DNA of 36,879 bases from Planctomycetota bacterium (GCA_002862085.1 PKCK01000131.1:1-36879), one strand, 5' to 3'; counted from the first letter of the stretch, positions 18,101-26,209 are shown. The notes: generated by a model from the sequence alone, not told the origin. Translations and numbers: made by a program.

Positions 18101-18964
18101 GGCCTCGATGGCGCGCTCGCACTCGGCGCGCCGCTCGCGCAGGCCGTCGAGGCCGCTCTCGACCTCCTCGATCCGCGGCTTGAGCTCCGAGAGAGCGCGC
18201 TCGTAGTCGACGAAGCGGTGCGAGAGCAGACGCGTGCGTCCCGCGGTCCACTCGGCCTTCGCGACGACGTACTTCTCGGCCTTCCCGGCCTGGATCTTCA
18301 GGGAGCGAACGCGGCTGCGCAGCTCCCCCATCACGTCCTCGAGGCGCGCGACGTCCTGCTCGCAGCGCTTCAGCCGCAGCTCGGTCTCGTGGCGCCGTTG
18401 GCGGTACCGGGAGATGCCCGCTGCCTCCTCGAAGATGGCCCGCCGCTGCGTCGGATTCGCCGAGAGGACCGCGTCGATCCGGCCCTGCTCCAGGACCGAG
18501 TAGCCCCGGCTGCCCATGCCGGTGTCGAAGAGCAGGTCCTTGACGTCCTTCAGGCGCACCCGCGCGCCGTCGATGAGGTACTCCCCCTCGCCGCTCGCGT
18601 AGAGCCGGCGGGTGATCGCCACCTCGGGCCCTCGATCCGGGAGCGCGGGCTCCCCTGCGGCCCCGCCCTCGTTGTCGAGGATCATCGTGACCTCGGCGGT
18701 GCCCATGGCGGGTCGGCTGGCGGAGCCCTTGAAGATGACGTCGGTCATCCCCGAGCCGCGCATCGACGTGGGCCTCGTCTCTCCGAGCACCCATCGGACC
18801 GCGTCCACGACGTTGCTCTTCCCGCACCCGTTGGGCCCGACGATGCCGGTCAGCGTGTTCCGGCCGAAGTCCATGACCGTCCGGTCGGCGAAGGACTTGA
18901 AGCCGAAGAGTTCGAGGCGTTTGAGGCGCATGGGATCGAGCGTTGGGCGAGCGGCGTTGGCCAT
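15137..18964 (-). CDS. smc: Chromosome segregation protein SMC
   Basis: A full-length bacterial condensin ATPase of about 1275 residues. The N-terminal head has the canonical LKRLELFGFKSFAD and Walker A GPNGCGKSN (43-51). Long coiled coils flank a hinge near the middle (GLVADHLGADVRLARAID). The C-terminal head has a signature LLSGGQRTMTALALLF, where Gln replaces the Glu more usual in bacterial SMCs, and Walker B with VLDEVDAALDDANVDRF. An acidic, disordered tail of about 65 residues follows. Start choice: a TTG at 18976 opens the frame, an ATG at 18964 is preferred, and an ATG at 18931 would give the classic MRLKRLEL start; no ribosome binding site separates them. It lies 25 bases after the NrdD-like gene and is probably cotranscribed with nrdR. 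SMC folds and segregates the chromosome with ScpA and ScpB, neither of which is in the window. Confidence 0.98.
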   Translation of the reverse strand: MANAARPTLDPMRLKRLELFGFKSFADRTVMDFGRNTLTGIVGPNGCGKSNVVDAVRWVLGETRPTSMRGSGMTDVIFKGSASRPAMGTAEVTMILDNEGGAAGEPALPDRGPEVAITRRLYASGEGEYLIDGARVRLKDVKDLLFDTGMGSRGYSVLEQGRIDAVLSANPTQRRAIFEEAAGISRYRQRRHETELRLKRCEQDVARLEDVMGELRSRVRSLKIQAGKAEKYVVAKAEWTAGRTRLLSHRFVDYERALSELKPRIEEVESGLDGLRERRAECERAIEAREEERREVVSQLESVGDEASRISGDLRALEERKAQLAMRIASWAASAAEESERATLLEDQLGEREGELVGLRAELDALGERASAAEERAGGLETQARELGRTYRELRGEVQAQNDRVLERLHERTAAENRAVHLAEALPPAKERLERVTQRVRGAEEALASMAEERTGLESAHDRAADAVEAADAAHVAAGEALDGAAQSLSKLREERADADVERAGHRSRVEALLDRDRELEDLSGGARRVLEACASGEGPCREDELLGLVADHLGADVRLARAIDAVLGERAQALVARDAHVARRVVDWCASEEVGQVAVVVPPGIGSPDCPPPSDFALFARFGAGVEGRLGELIHCQEEMRALVHALFCDVVLVSNLDIALDLVGREPGWRFVTPRGELVDAAGIVGGHREVTQGFVGRRSSAADLEARIARLDRRIDDLDARIEGATDQVAALAVARDERAAERDAARAERADADGLLAAAAARARDLEASLRTHVDERAQAASDVMAVEAEIEEVERNKAAAADAFDAENDRLEQMEKSRRALEGERETLQREESRAQVELSSARAELGGLEQRISSNERLLVETRAEIDRSRTRSTSYETSAEDGRGEVTSIETEAGELGEAKTSLETKLGELRGQERSGAERISETRKSAEAVQAELDREAETLGKLRLDAQRAGLARDEVSGRAFEELELDDEGLRRAYDADEGGLLDSEALAELDAAVARVKSQLDRLGPVNVEAVHELEEVGGRLEHLEGQAGDLAEARKTLLDTIRTIDEESRRLFVETFEEVRENFQRNFRLLFGGGKADIRLEEGEDVLDAGVEIVARPPGRELLKIGLLSGGQRTMTALALLFSVFEARPSPFCVLDEVDAALDDANVDRFLGMLDGFRKTTQFIVVTHNKGTMAASQALYGVTMQVKGVSRFVSVELDEIDDFAPEVTGGKNADRSESDAEGAPAASGTTDETGEPIKEIQAQARPAHPEAEEAESGAVASS

Positions 18965-18989
18965 GGAACGTGGCAAATCACCGAGCCCG

Positions 18990-21233
18990 TCAAAAGAGTG
19001 TCGTTTCAGGCCCCTCCGATGGGCGCCCGTCGCGGAACCGTCGAAGCGTCTCGAATCGGGCCCAGGCTGCCATTCCCGGCCTTTCCGCGAGAAGCGACGC
19101 GACGAGCAGATCGCGGCCGTCGACCGCGGAATCCGGGCTGGACGGTGCCGCCGCGTCCGCCGTTCGCCGCGCCGCCCGGCCGGCCGCCTGCCGTACCCCG
19201 CGACCGGCGAGATCGTCCGGGGACGCGATCAGCTCCCCCGCGGAGGTGGCCCTCAGGAGCCCCGCCAGGGCCTCTGCCCTGGCCCCGACTCGCGCGTCAG
19301 CTCCTGCAAGGTCCCCCGCGCCGAGCCGGTAGGGAGCCCCGTGATCCTCCTCCGGCAGCGGCAGGTCCCCGAACAGGCGCGGCTGGCGCGCGCCGCCCAT
19401 CGCCGCGTCGCTCCTGGCGAAACGGACCGCTGCGCCGCCGCCGAGGGCGAAGGTCGTCCGGACGTCGATCCCGTGCTCGGCGCCTCCGCGAGCCGCCGCG
19501 TCGGAGAGGAAACCGAGCACCCTGGCGCCCAGGTCGGCTCTGGCGAGCCCATCACCGAGGATCCGGAGCGCTTCGTACAGTCCGACCGGCACCAGCGCCC
19601 CCGCGGGCCGATCGCACAGGATCTCCCCCTGGGTGCGCCGGCAGCGGCCGAGGAACGCGACCCGCTCGGCGAGCGCCCCGAGCGCGGTCTCGACGAGGTC
19701 GTTCAGACGGCCCATGAACTCCTCCTCGCGCCAGGGCCCCGCGCGTCGCGCGATCCGCGGCAGGTTGAGCGCGACGGCACCGTCGAGGGCGAGGGACGAG
19801 GCCGCCCCGTCCGTCCGACGGACGAGACCTGGCCCGGCCCACCTCGCCCCATCGACGTCGCACCACGCGGGCACGAGCGCCCCCTCGCGGAGCAGGGCCT
19901 CCGCCCGATCCGCGGTCGCCTCGGCGTCTTCTGCGGGCAACTCTCGAAGGATCGCGCGCAGCGCGTCGAGACCGACGAAGACCCGCGGCGCGCCCTCGAG
20001 GGCGCGGAGCTGCGGGTCCGCGAGCGCGGCCAGCAGCGCTGCGCACGCGCCAGCCTGCGCCTCGACGGCGGTGAGCGCGAGGTCGACGGGAACGCCCGTG
20101 CCTGCAGCCGCAGTGGCCACACCGCGAAGGAGCGCAGCCGCGCCCCCGGACTGATCGAAGTAGGCCTCGAGCCCCTCGACGAGGACGCCCGCCTCGGTCT
20201 CCGCGGCGACGGCCGCGAGCCGCGAGGGCAGCGCGTCCCCCGACCCGGCCTGGGCCTCGCCACCCTCGAGGAGCAGGGACGCCGGCACGGATCGCAGAAG
20301 GGTCCGATGCGGCGCGTCGATTCCGACGAGGTGGAGATCAGCGGTGAGGTGCGCGTCCGCGAAGGGCGCGCTCGTCTCGTCGGCCAGCGCCCAGCGCTCG
20401 AGGATCGCCCCCGAGACCGCACGCTGGAAGTCGTACGCGCCTTCGCAGCGCCAGGGGCGCGCGAGAGCGGCCGGGGGCGCGTCCGCACGGGTCGCCTCGA
20501 AGGCGCGCGCGAGATCGTGCCGGGGCACCCCGATGGCCTCATGACGCCGCAGTGCATCCTCGAGACCGAGCGAGAGCAGCTCGTTGCTCACGAGCTCCCG
20601 CACGAGCCCCGTCCCGACGGAGCGGAGCGAGCTCGCGCGGAGGGTCTCGACCACGCGTTCGGCGACTCGCTCGGCCTCGTCCGGCAGGAGACCCGCCTCC
20701 TCGACGAGCGCGCCCACGATGCGACGGGCGCGGAACGGCGCCGGTCCCGCTGCGCCGCGCACCAGCGGCAGCCCGGCGCTCTCCTTCCCGCCGGCGTCAC
20801 CACGCGCGGCCTCCGAGCGACTCCGTCGGTCCCTGGTGACGATGTAACTCCGGGCGGTGTCCACTGCTCCCAGCTCGACGAGCACTCGCTCGACGAGCTC
20901 GCCGAGGCGCTCGGGTTCGATCACGCGGCCGCCATCCGCGCCAGCGCGCTTCCGCAGCGTCATGCGCACCACGTCGGCGACCTCCTGCGCGATGTCCTGG
21001 CGATCGGTGCCGCCGCCCGCGACGCGCGCTCGCTCCACGCTCGCGGCGAGGCGCGCCGGGTCGAACGGGATCCGCCTCCCCGACGGCGCCTCGACGGCCA
21101 GGCCGGCGTCCATCAGCCGGCCGGGCGCCGGATCGAAGACGAGGGGCTCGTCGCCCGCCCGTCGCGCACTCTCCCCTGCCCCGTCCGCGCGGCCCGCCGC
21201 GAACGGGCCGCCGAACAGCTGCTCACCGTTCAT
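18990..21233 (-). CDS. ATP-cone protein related to anaerobic ribonucleotide reductase NrdD, apparently without radical site
   Basis: A 747-residue protein directly downstream of nrdR, overlapping it by 11 bases (ATG at 21231-21233). Residues about 43-140 form an ATP-cone: a VEAPSGRRIPFDPARL start and a VDTARSYIVTRDRR end, as seen before the catalytic domain of NrdD. A second, more divergent cone-like unit follows (about 160-235, with RELVSNELLSLGLE). Next come blocks resembling the NrdD barrel: AHLTADLHLVGID, CDRPAGALVPVGLYEAL and TFALGGGAAVRFARSD. The C-terminus ends in ordinary charged sequence. I see neither the glycyl-radical RVxGY motif nor the CxxC pairs of the NrdD zinc site. So it looks like an NrdD-derived protein that binds nucleotides but may not reduce them; a sensor or regulator role beside NrdR is one inference. 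It is unusually rich in Ala, Arg and Gly. Family relation is fairly secure, function is not. Confidence 0.7.
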   Translation of the reverse strand: MNGEQLFGGPFAAGRADGAGESARRAGDEPLVFDPAPGRLMDAGLAVEAPSGRRIPFDPARLAASVERARVAGGGTDRQDIAQEVADVVRMTLRKRAGADGGRVIEPERLGELVERVLVELGAVDTARSYIVTRDRRSRSEAARGDAGGKESAGLPLVRGAAGPAPFRARRIVGALVEEAGLLPDEAERVAERVVETLRASSLRSVGTGLVRELVSNELLSLGLEDALRRHEAIGVPRHDLARAFEATRADAPPAALARPWRCEGAYDFQRAVSGAILERWALADETSAPFADAHLTADLHLVGIDAPHRTLLRSVPASLLLEGGEAQAGSGDALPSRLAAVAAETEAGVLVEGLEAYFDQSGGAAALLRGVATAAAGTGVPVDLALTAVEAQAGACAALLAALADPQLRALEGAPRVFVGLDALRAILRELPAEDAEATADRAEALLREGALVPAWCDVDGARWAGPGLVRRTDGAASSLALDGAVALNLPRIARRAGPWREEEFMGRLNDLVETALGALAERVAFLGRCRRTQGEILCDRPAGALVPVGLYEALRILGDGLARADLGARVLGFLSDAAARGGAEHGIDVRTTFALGGGAAVRFARSDAAMGGARQPRLFGDLPLPEEDHGAPYRLGAGDLAGADARVGARAEALAGLLRATSAGELIASPDDLAGRGVRQAAGRAARRTADAAAPSSPDSAVDGRDLLVASLLAERPGMAAWARFETLRRFRDGRPSEGPETTLF

Positions 21234-21699
21234 CGGCCTTCGCGACGTCTTCGTCGAGCATCGTCTCCAGCTCGCTCATGAACTGCCCGACGTCCTTGAA
21301 CTCCCGATAGACGCTGGCGAAGCGCACGTAGGCGACCTGGTGGAGACCCTTGAGCTCCTCCATGACGAGGGACCCGATGACGGAGCTCGGAACCTCGCGG
21401 TCGTACTCGCCCTGGCATCGGGTCTCGATGCGCTGGACGGCGTCCTCGACGTCGGCCATGGCCACGGGGAGCTTCTCGCACGCGCGGAGGATCCCGTGCT
21501 GGATACGCTCCCGATCGAAACGGACGCGATCCCCGTTCTTCTTGATGACGCGGAGCGGGCTCTCCTCGAACCGCTCGTAGGTCGTGAAGCGCATGAAACA
21601 CACCAGACACTCGCGGCGGCGCCGGATGACGGCGCCGTCCGAGGTGGTCCGGGAGTCCACGACGCGGTCGTCGTCAGCTGCGCAGCGGGGGCACTTCAA
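21223..21699 (-). CDS. nrdR: Transcriptional repressor NrdR
   Basis: A 158-residue NrdR, the ATP/dATP-sensing repressor of ribonucleotide reductase operons. The N-terminal zinc ribbon has CPRC and, 25 residues on, CLVC, with DSRTTSDGAVIRRRREC and FTTYERFE between and after them. Residues about 49-139 are the ATP-cone (VIKKNGDRVRFDRERI). Length and motifs fit the family almost perfectly. The start is TTG at 21697-21699, the only codon that gives the invariant MKCP start; a GGAGG (plus-strand CCTCC at 21713-21717) lies 13 bases upstream, rather far away. A sigma70-like promoter sits at 21762-21790. No NrdR-box pair is obvious in this leader, so autoregulation is not supported by what I can see. 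The next gene encodes another ATP-cone protein, suggesting linked nucleotide sensing. Confidence 0.97.
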   Translation of the reverse strand: MKCPRCAADDDRVVDSRTTSDGAVIRRRRECLVCFMRFTTYERFEESPLRVIKKNGDRVRFDRERIQHGILRACEKLPVAMADVEDAVQRIETRCQGEYDREVPSSVIGSLVMEELKGLHQVAYVRFASVYREFKDVGQFMSELETMLDEDVAKADER

Positions 21700-21761
21700 G
21701 GGCGTTGGTGAGCCTCCAGCCGGCCGCGGAACGGCTTCGCTGCTGGCCAGGGTGTCGCTCT

Positions 21762-21790
21762 AGTGCAGCAATCCCCGGACGGCGTGTCAA
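21762..21790 (-). promoter_or_regulatory. Sigma70-like promoter for the nrdR operon
   Basis: On the minus strand a perfect -35 TTGACA (plus-strand TGTCAA, 21785-21790) is followed by a 17-base spacer and TGCACT (21762-21767) as the -10. The -10 matches the consensus at only three positions, but the spacing is ideal. Transcription would start near 21755, giving a leader of about 55 bases to the TTG start of nrdR. The rest of the 21700-21898 gap holds no gene. Confidence 0.6.
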
Positions 21791-21898
21791 ACCGCCCGGC
21801 CCGCACCGCCGCAGCGCACCGCAGCGAGCGCCCAAAGCGTTACGAATTCGAGACTTAAGCTCGCTCAAAGCGCCAGGCGTGCGCGCATCCACCCCGCA

Positions 21899-23320
21899 TC
21901 ACTTCCCGAGGCAGAAGCGAGCGAAGATCCGGCTCAGGAGATCCTCGGGCGTCGTTCTCCCGGAGATCGCGTCGAGGGCGTCGGTCGCCTCCCGGAGTTC
22001 CTCGGCGACGAGGTCGAGCGGAGCCTGCAGCGCCAGCCCCTGGGCGGCGGCACGACCCGAGGTGGCGGCTGCTCGAAGCGCCTCCACGTGGCGCGCAGCG
22101 AGCCCGGCCCGAGCGGCGACGGAGGCGCTCGCCGCGCCCGTGTCCAGCGCCGACGCGCAGGCCCGGGCGAGCTCGACGAGGCCCGTCCCGGCGCCCGCGC
22201 TGATCGCGACCCACCCGTGCCCGCTGGCTGCTGCCTCGAGCAGCTCCTCTGGGGGACTGGCCGCAGCTCCGGCCAGGTCGATCTTGTTCATGACGAGCAG
22301 CCCGCGTGGTCCCACCTCTCGCGCGAGGACGGCCGGTTGCTCGCCGGGCTCGCTCGCGTCGACCACCACGAGCACGAGATCCGCGGCCTCCAGTTCGGCG
22401 CGCGCGCGGGCCGCCGCGTGCGCGTCCAGCGCGGTCGGCGCCGCCTCCCCGGCGAACAGGCCCGCGGTGTCGACGAGCTCCACGCCGAGGTCGGAGCCCT
22501 CCAGAACGGTCCAGCGGCCCCGCGCGGGGTCGCGCGTCGTCCCGGCCACGTCGCTCACCAGGGCAGGTCCGGTGGCCGCGCGCAGCTCTCCCCCGGCGAG
22601 ACGATTGAAGAGGGTGCTCTTCCCGGCGTTCGGCGCGCCGGCGAGGCAGACCACGAGGTCCTCGGCGCCGCGGCTCCGCTGGCGCTCCCAGCGGAGGGCG
22701 TCCTCCAGGGCATCCAGCACGGCCGCGATCCGCCGCGCGAGGTCCTTCGTCGGCACGTGGCCGGTGTCCGCCTCGTCGAAGTCGAGACTCGCCTCGGCGA
22801 GGGCCCGCACCGCCTCGAGCCCGTCGCGGATCCCGCCCAGGCGTTCGCCGAGCCCGCCCTCGAGCAGCGCGAGCGCGGCGCGGCGCTCCGCGTCCGTGCG
22901 CGCGGAGACGAGGGCCGCGACGCCCTCCGCCTGGGTCAGGTCGATCCGGCCGTTCTCGAAGGCCCGGCGCGTGAACTCCCCGGGTTCGGCGAGGCGCGCC
23001 CCTGCGTCGAGCACGCTCCTCAGTGCGAGGTCCACGAGCCCCGGATGCCCGACGAGGTGCAGCTCGGCCACGTCCTCCGCGGTGAACGAGCGGGGCCCGG
23101 GCATCCAGAGCAGGAGCGCGGGCTGGACCCCTTCACCGTCGTGGAACTCGACCTCCTGTGCCCCGCGCACAAGAGACCGGAGCGGCTCGCCAGCCAGGGA
23201 GCACTTCCTCTCGATCAACTCGGCCGCCCGGGCTCCGGAGACGCGGAGGATCGCTCGCTCCCCGGCTCCACCTGGCGAGGCGAGCGCGGCGATCGTGTCG
23301 AGCGCGGAGGCGCGAGGCAT
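21899..23320 (-). CDS. mnmE: tRNA uridine-5-carboxymethylaminomethyl modification GTPase MnmE
   Basis: A 473-residue MnmE (TrmE). The N-terminal tetrahydrofolate-binding domain begins with DTIAALASPGGAGERAILRVSG and contains SFTAEDVAELHLVGHP and PGEFTRRAFENGRIDLTQAEGV. A helical domain is interrupted by a G domain with GAPNAGKST (228-236), TTRD (261-264), DTAG (284-287) and NKID. The C-terminus ends FCLGK, the family's catalytic cysteine motif (usually FCIGK). With MnmG it makes the cmnm5 group on U34 of certain tRNAs; GTP hydrolysis depends on potassium. The ATG at 23320 is 14 bases from the yidC stop, so it is cotranscribed with yidC. The pairing with yidC is common around bacterial origins, but jag is missing between them here. 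The C-terminal half of the G domain is Ala-rich yet intact. Confidence 0.98.
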   Translation of the reverse strand: MPRASALDTIAALASPGGAGERAILRVSGARAAELIERKCSLAGEPLRSLVRGAQEVEFHDGEGVQPALLLWMPGPRSFTAEDVAELHLVGHPGLVDLALRSVLDAGARLAEPGEFTRRAFENGRIDLTQAEGVAALVSARTDAERRAALALLEGGLGERLGGIRDGLEAVRALAEASLDFDEADTGHVPTKDLARRIAAVLDALEDALRWERQRSRGAEDLVVCLAGAPNAGKSTLFNRLAGGELRAATGPALVSDVAGTTRDPARGRWTVLEGSDLGVELVDTAGLFAGEAAPTALDAHAAARARAELEAADLVLVVVDASEPGEQPAVLAREVGPRGLLVMNKIDLAGAAASPPEELLEAAASGHGWVAISAGAGTGLVELARACASALDTGAASASVAARAGLAARHVEALRAAATSGRAAAQGLALQAPLDLVAEELREATDALDAISGRTTPEDLLSRIFARFCLGK

Positions 23321-23334
23321 GTTCGGTCAGCGCC

Positions 23335-25290
23335 TCAGCGCCGCTTCTTGCCGCCACCTTTTCCCTGCTGGGCGCGAGCCTTCTGCTCCTGCATCGCGAC
23401 CGCCTGCTTCTGCAGCTCCTCGACGCGCGCCATGAAGCGGCTCTTCTTCTTCTTCTTCTTGGTCTGCTCCGTCTCGTCGATCGGCCAGACGCGCCGGATC
23501 ACGGTCGACTCGATGATGCCGAAGGCCGACGTGGTGATCATGTAGAGGGAGAGGCCCGAAGCGTAGTTGTAGAGGAAGAAGCCGAACATGATCGGCATCC
23601 ACATCATGATCTTCTGCATCTGCGCCTGCTGCTCGTTCGTGGTCGCCGGCTTCGGCATGACCTTCTGCTGGCCGATCCAGAGGATCACCATCAGGATCGG
23701 GAGCAGGTTGAACGCGTCGCCGAAGAAGGGGTAGCTGTCCGCGAAGGTGATCAGACGATCGGGCTGCGAGAGGTCCTGGATCCAGCCGACGAAGGGCTGG
23801 TGTCGCAGGTCGAAGGCCACGCGGAGAGCGCTGAACAGGCCGAAGAAGATCGGGATCTGCAGGAAGATCGGAAGGCACCCGCCGATGGGCGGCATCGCGC
23901 CCTCCTCCTTGAAGATCCGCGCCTGCTCCTGGCGGAGCTTCTGGGGGTCCTTCGCGTACTGCTCCTTGATCGCGTCGAGCTTGGGCTGGACCCGCCGCAT
24001 CTTCGTCGCGTGGCGCGCCATGGAGGTCTGCATCTTCCGCTGGAGCGGGAAGAGCAGCATCCGCACCGTCAGCGTCAGCAGGATGATCGCCCAGCCCCAG
24101 TTGCCGACCAGCCCGTGGAGGAAGCGCAGGAAGCCGAGGATGACGGAGGCGATCCCGTCGAAGAAGCCGAGGTCCTCGCGCAGGAGCGTCTGGTAGACCG
24201 CGTCGTCACCGACGAAGAAGGACGCGTCCTTGGGGCCGGCGTAGAGCTCGAAGCGGCGTGAGCTCGTCTCCCCGCCCGCGGGCACCTTGTAGGCGATCGT
24301 TCCCTCCACGAGCATGTCGCGGAAGCGCTTCTCCCAGACCGGCTCGTTCGAGGGGTCCTTGACCCATTCGTAGTCCTCGACCGCGAGCTTGGAGGACTCC
24401 CGGAGCGCGCGGCCGCTGACCTCGTCAGCGGGACGCATGAGCATCGCGAAGTACTTGTTCTGGCAGCCGAAGTAGCCGATCGGCCCGTCTCCAGCGGACT
24501 TCAGGGTCTCACGCGCGGGGCTCCCGTCGAGGTCGAGCCCGGAGGTCTTCGGATCGCCGCCGACGTAGGCCGCCACGGCCTGGGGTTCGGAGTAGGCAGA
24601 GTCCGAGGTGGCCGCCTCCATGCCGACCGCGGCCACGAGGCTGAACTTCAGAGCCGCGTCCTCGAGCTCGGCCTCCGTCGACGACACGCCCAGCTCCACA
24701 TCGAGGTCGTAGGTCCCTGGCACCGGGCGAATCGTCTTCGTGAGGACGACCCCGCGCGGATCCTCGTGGACGAAGCGCACGCCCTCGCCCTCCTCCAGGA
24801 CCTCGTGGCGCCAGTGGACCTTCGAGGGATCCGCGGCCATACGCTTCGCGGTCTCGACCCCCGGCAGCACCATCAGCGTCGTGAAGATGCGGCCGCGCTC
24901 CACGCCCGGGCGTACGAGACGGACCCAGTTCTCACGGTCCGCGCGCTCGGCCTCGTCGAAGCCGACGCGCGTGAAGTAGTTGCCCAGGCGGATCTCCGAC
25001 ACGCTGCCCCCGTAGCTGTCGAAGTGGACCTGCATGTAGCCCTGCTCACCAGGCGTCCCGAAGGTCAGCCAATCGTCCCAGGAATCGACCGCGGTCTGCT
25101 CCGCCACGTCCTCGTCGGTCGCGTCCGAAGCAGTCGCCGCCGGCGCGGGACTCTCCTCGCTCGCGAGCTGCTGCTCCAGGGCCGCGCGGTCCTCTTCGGA
25201 CACCTGCGCCGGCGCGATGAACAGCTGCAGGCCGAGGAGGACGACGAAGCACGTGAAGAGTGCAAGGGGAAGACGCTTCTCCGGTCCCAT
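23335..25290 (-). CDS. yidC: Membrane protein insertase YidC
   Basis: A 651-residue YidC/Oxa1 insertase of the Gram-negative type. A first membrane segment (about residues 7-26, LALFTCFVVLLGLQLFIAPA) is followed by a large periplasmic beta domain (about 90-380). The conserved five-helix core comes next, with GNWGWAIILLTLTVRMLLFPL, the cytoplasmic hairpin KMRRVQPKLDAIKEQYAKD, the GGCLPIFLQIPIFFGLF segment and LYMITTSAFGIIES. The tail is Lys-rich, as in many homologues that contact the ribosome. It inserts inner-membrane proteins with or after SecYEG. The frame is open back to 25617, but the ATG at 25290 gives the correct N-terminal helix; no ribosome binding site is apparent. It starts 20 bases after the metallophosphoesterase stop and is followed by mnmE. 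Confidence 0.97.
   Translation of the reverse strand: MGPEKRLPLALFTCFVVLLGLQLFIAPAQVSEEDRAALEQQLASEESPAPAATASDATDEDVAEQTAVDSWDDWLTFGTPGEQGYMQVHFDSYGGSVSEIRLGNYFTRVGFDEAERADRENWVRLVRPGVERGRIFTTLMVLPGVETAKRMAADPSKVHWRHEVLEEGEGVRFVHEDPRGVVLTKTIRPVPGTYDLDVELGVSSTEAELEDAALKFSLVAAVGMEAATSDSAYSEPQAVAAYVGGDPKTSGLDLDGSPARETLKSAGDGPIGYFGCQNKYFAMLMRPADEVSGRALRESSKLAVEDYEWVKDPSNEPVWEKRFRDMLVEGTIAYKVPAGGETSSRRFELYAGPKDASFFVGDDAVYQTLLREDLGFFDGIASVILGFLRFLHGLVGNWGWAIILLTLTVRMLLFPLQRKMQTSMARHATKMRRVQPKLDAIKEQYAKDPQKLRQEQARIFKEEGAMPPIGGCLPIFLQIPIFFGLFSALRVAFDLRHQPFVGWIQDLSQPDRLITFADSYPFFGDAFNLLPILMVILWIGQQKVMPKPATTNEQQAQMQKIMMWMPIMFGFFLYNYASGLSLYMITTSAFGIIESTVIRRVWPIDETEQTKKKKKKSRFMARVEELQKQAVAMQEQKARAQQGKGGGKKRR
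23443..23460 (-). repeat. (CTT)6 trinucleotide repeat in the yidC tail
   Basis: Six CTT units on the plus strand encode six consecutive lysines (AAG) on the minus strand in the C-terminal tail of YidC. Slippage here would add or remove lysines without shifting the frame. Confidence 0.85.
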
Positions 25291-25310
25291 GGATTCGGTG
25301 GGGATCGTGT

Positions 25311-26129
25311 TCAGCGGCCCGCCGCGAGGCGGTCCGCGAGAAAGTCCGGCAGATCGGGGATCTGGCGGATGGCGGTCGCTGCCGCCTGATGGTCGTACTC
25401 GAGTCGAACGAAGGTGACCGCGCTCCCGTCGAAGAGCACGTAGGAGAGGCGCGGATCCTGGTCCCGCGGCTGGCCGACGGAGCCCACGTTGACGATCGCG
25501 CGCGAGGACTCCAGGCCGAGGTCGTAGGGCCCGTGCTCGCTCGCGTCGCCGCGCGGCACGAAGTAGGAGCCGTCGATGAAGAGGACCGAGGGCATATGGC
25601 TGTGCCCGATGAAGCACACGTCGCGGTCCATCGCGGCGAAGAGCCCGTCCATCTTACGGCGATCCTTGATGTCGCGCGGGACGACGTACTCCCGGACCGG
25701 ATCGCGAGGCGAGCCGTGCGCGAACATCGCGACCTGGTCGCGCTGGACGGCATCGAGCTCGCCCAGGTAGTCCCAGTACGCGTCCGCGCGCGAGGGGTCG
25801 CGGCCGATCTCGTCTCGCGTCCACTCGATCGCGGCGCGCGCCTTGGGGTTGAAGTCCTCCGCGGTGAAGAGGAGCGCCTCCTCGTGGTTGCCCTTCAGGC
25901 AGAGTCCGGGCAGCAGCGGCTCGCCGCCAGGCCCGGGCTCGGTCGGCGCGGACACGCAGCGGGTCATCACCGCGTCCAGACAGGCCCGCGGCTCGGCGCC
26001 GTAGCCCACCACGTCGCCGAGGCACACGTACCGCGCGACGCCGCGCTCGGCGGCGTCCGCCAGGCAGACCTCCAGGGCGGGGCGATTCCCGTGGAGATCG
26101 CTGATGATGGCGGTGAGGGGGTACGACAA
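25311..26129 (-). CDS. Calcineurin-like metallophosphoesterase
   Basis: A 272-residue single-domain phosphoesterase. All metal-binding motifs of the family are present: ISDLHGN near the start, LGDVVGYG, LKGNHEEA, a lone His in FAHGSP, and GHSHMPSV, then NVGSVGQPRD. The order and spacing resemble the bacterial YfcE/diadenosine-polyphosphatase-like group that acts on small phosphodiesters or nucleotides; the substrate cannot be read from sequence. No signal peptide is seen, so it acts in the cytoplasm. Start choice: the frame is open to a GTG at 26270, but a TTG at 26127-26129 gives the expected SYPLTAIISDLHGN start and lies downstream of a plausible promoter (26210-26238), whereas the GTG lies before it. 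The gene heads an apparent operon with yidC and mnmE. Confidence 0.88.
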   Translation of the reverse strand: MSYPLTAIISDLHGNRPALEVCLADAAERGVARYVCLGDVVGYGAEPRACLDAVMTRCVSAPTEPGPGGEPLLPGLCLKGNHEEALLFTAEDFNPKARAAIEWTRDEIGRDPSRADAYWDYLGELDAVQRDQVAMFAHGSPRDPVREYVVPRDIKDRRKMDGLFAAMDRDVCFIGHSHMPSVLFIDGSYFVPRGDASEHGPYDLGLESSRAIVNVGSVGQPRDQDPRLSYVLFDGSAVTFVRLEYDHQAAATAIRQIPDLPDFLADRLAAGR

Positions 26130-26209
26130 GGCGCGCGCCGTCCGCGGAGGGGGAGCGGCCGGATTCGAGAGCGGGAGGACCGCGGCGCCGGCCCCGCGTT
26201 CGGGCGAAC

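Noticed and set aside
18612..21281. An 889-codon open frame on the plus strand
   Set aside because: It lies antisense to the NrdD-like gene and part of smc. Its composition is Arg/Pro/Gly-rich without any domain, as expected for a stop-poor shadow frame in GC-rich DNA.
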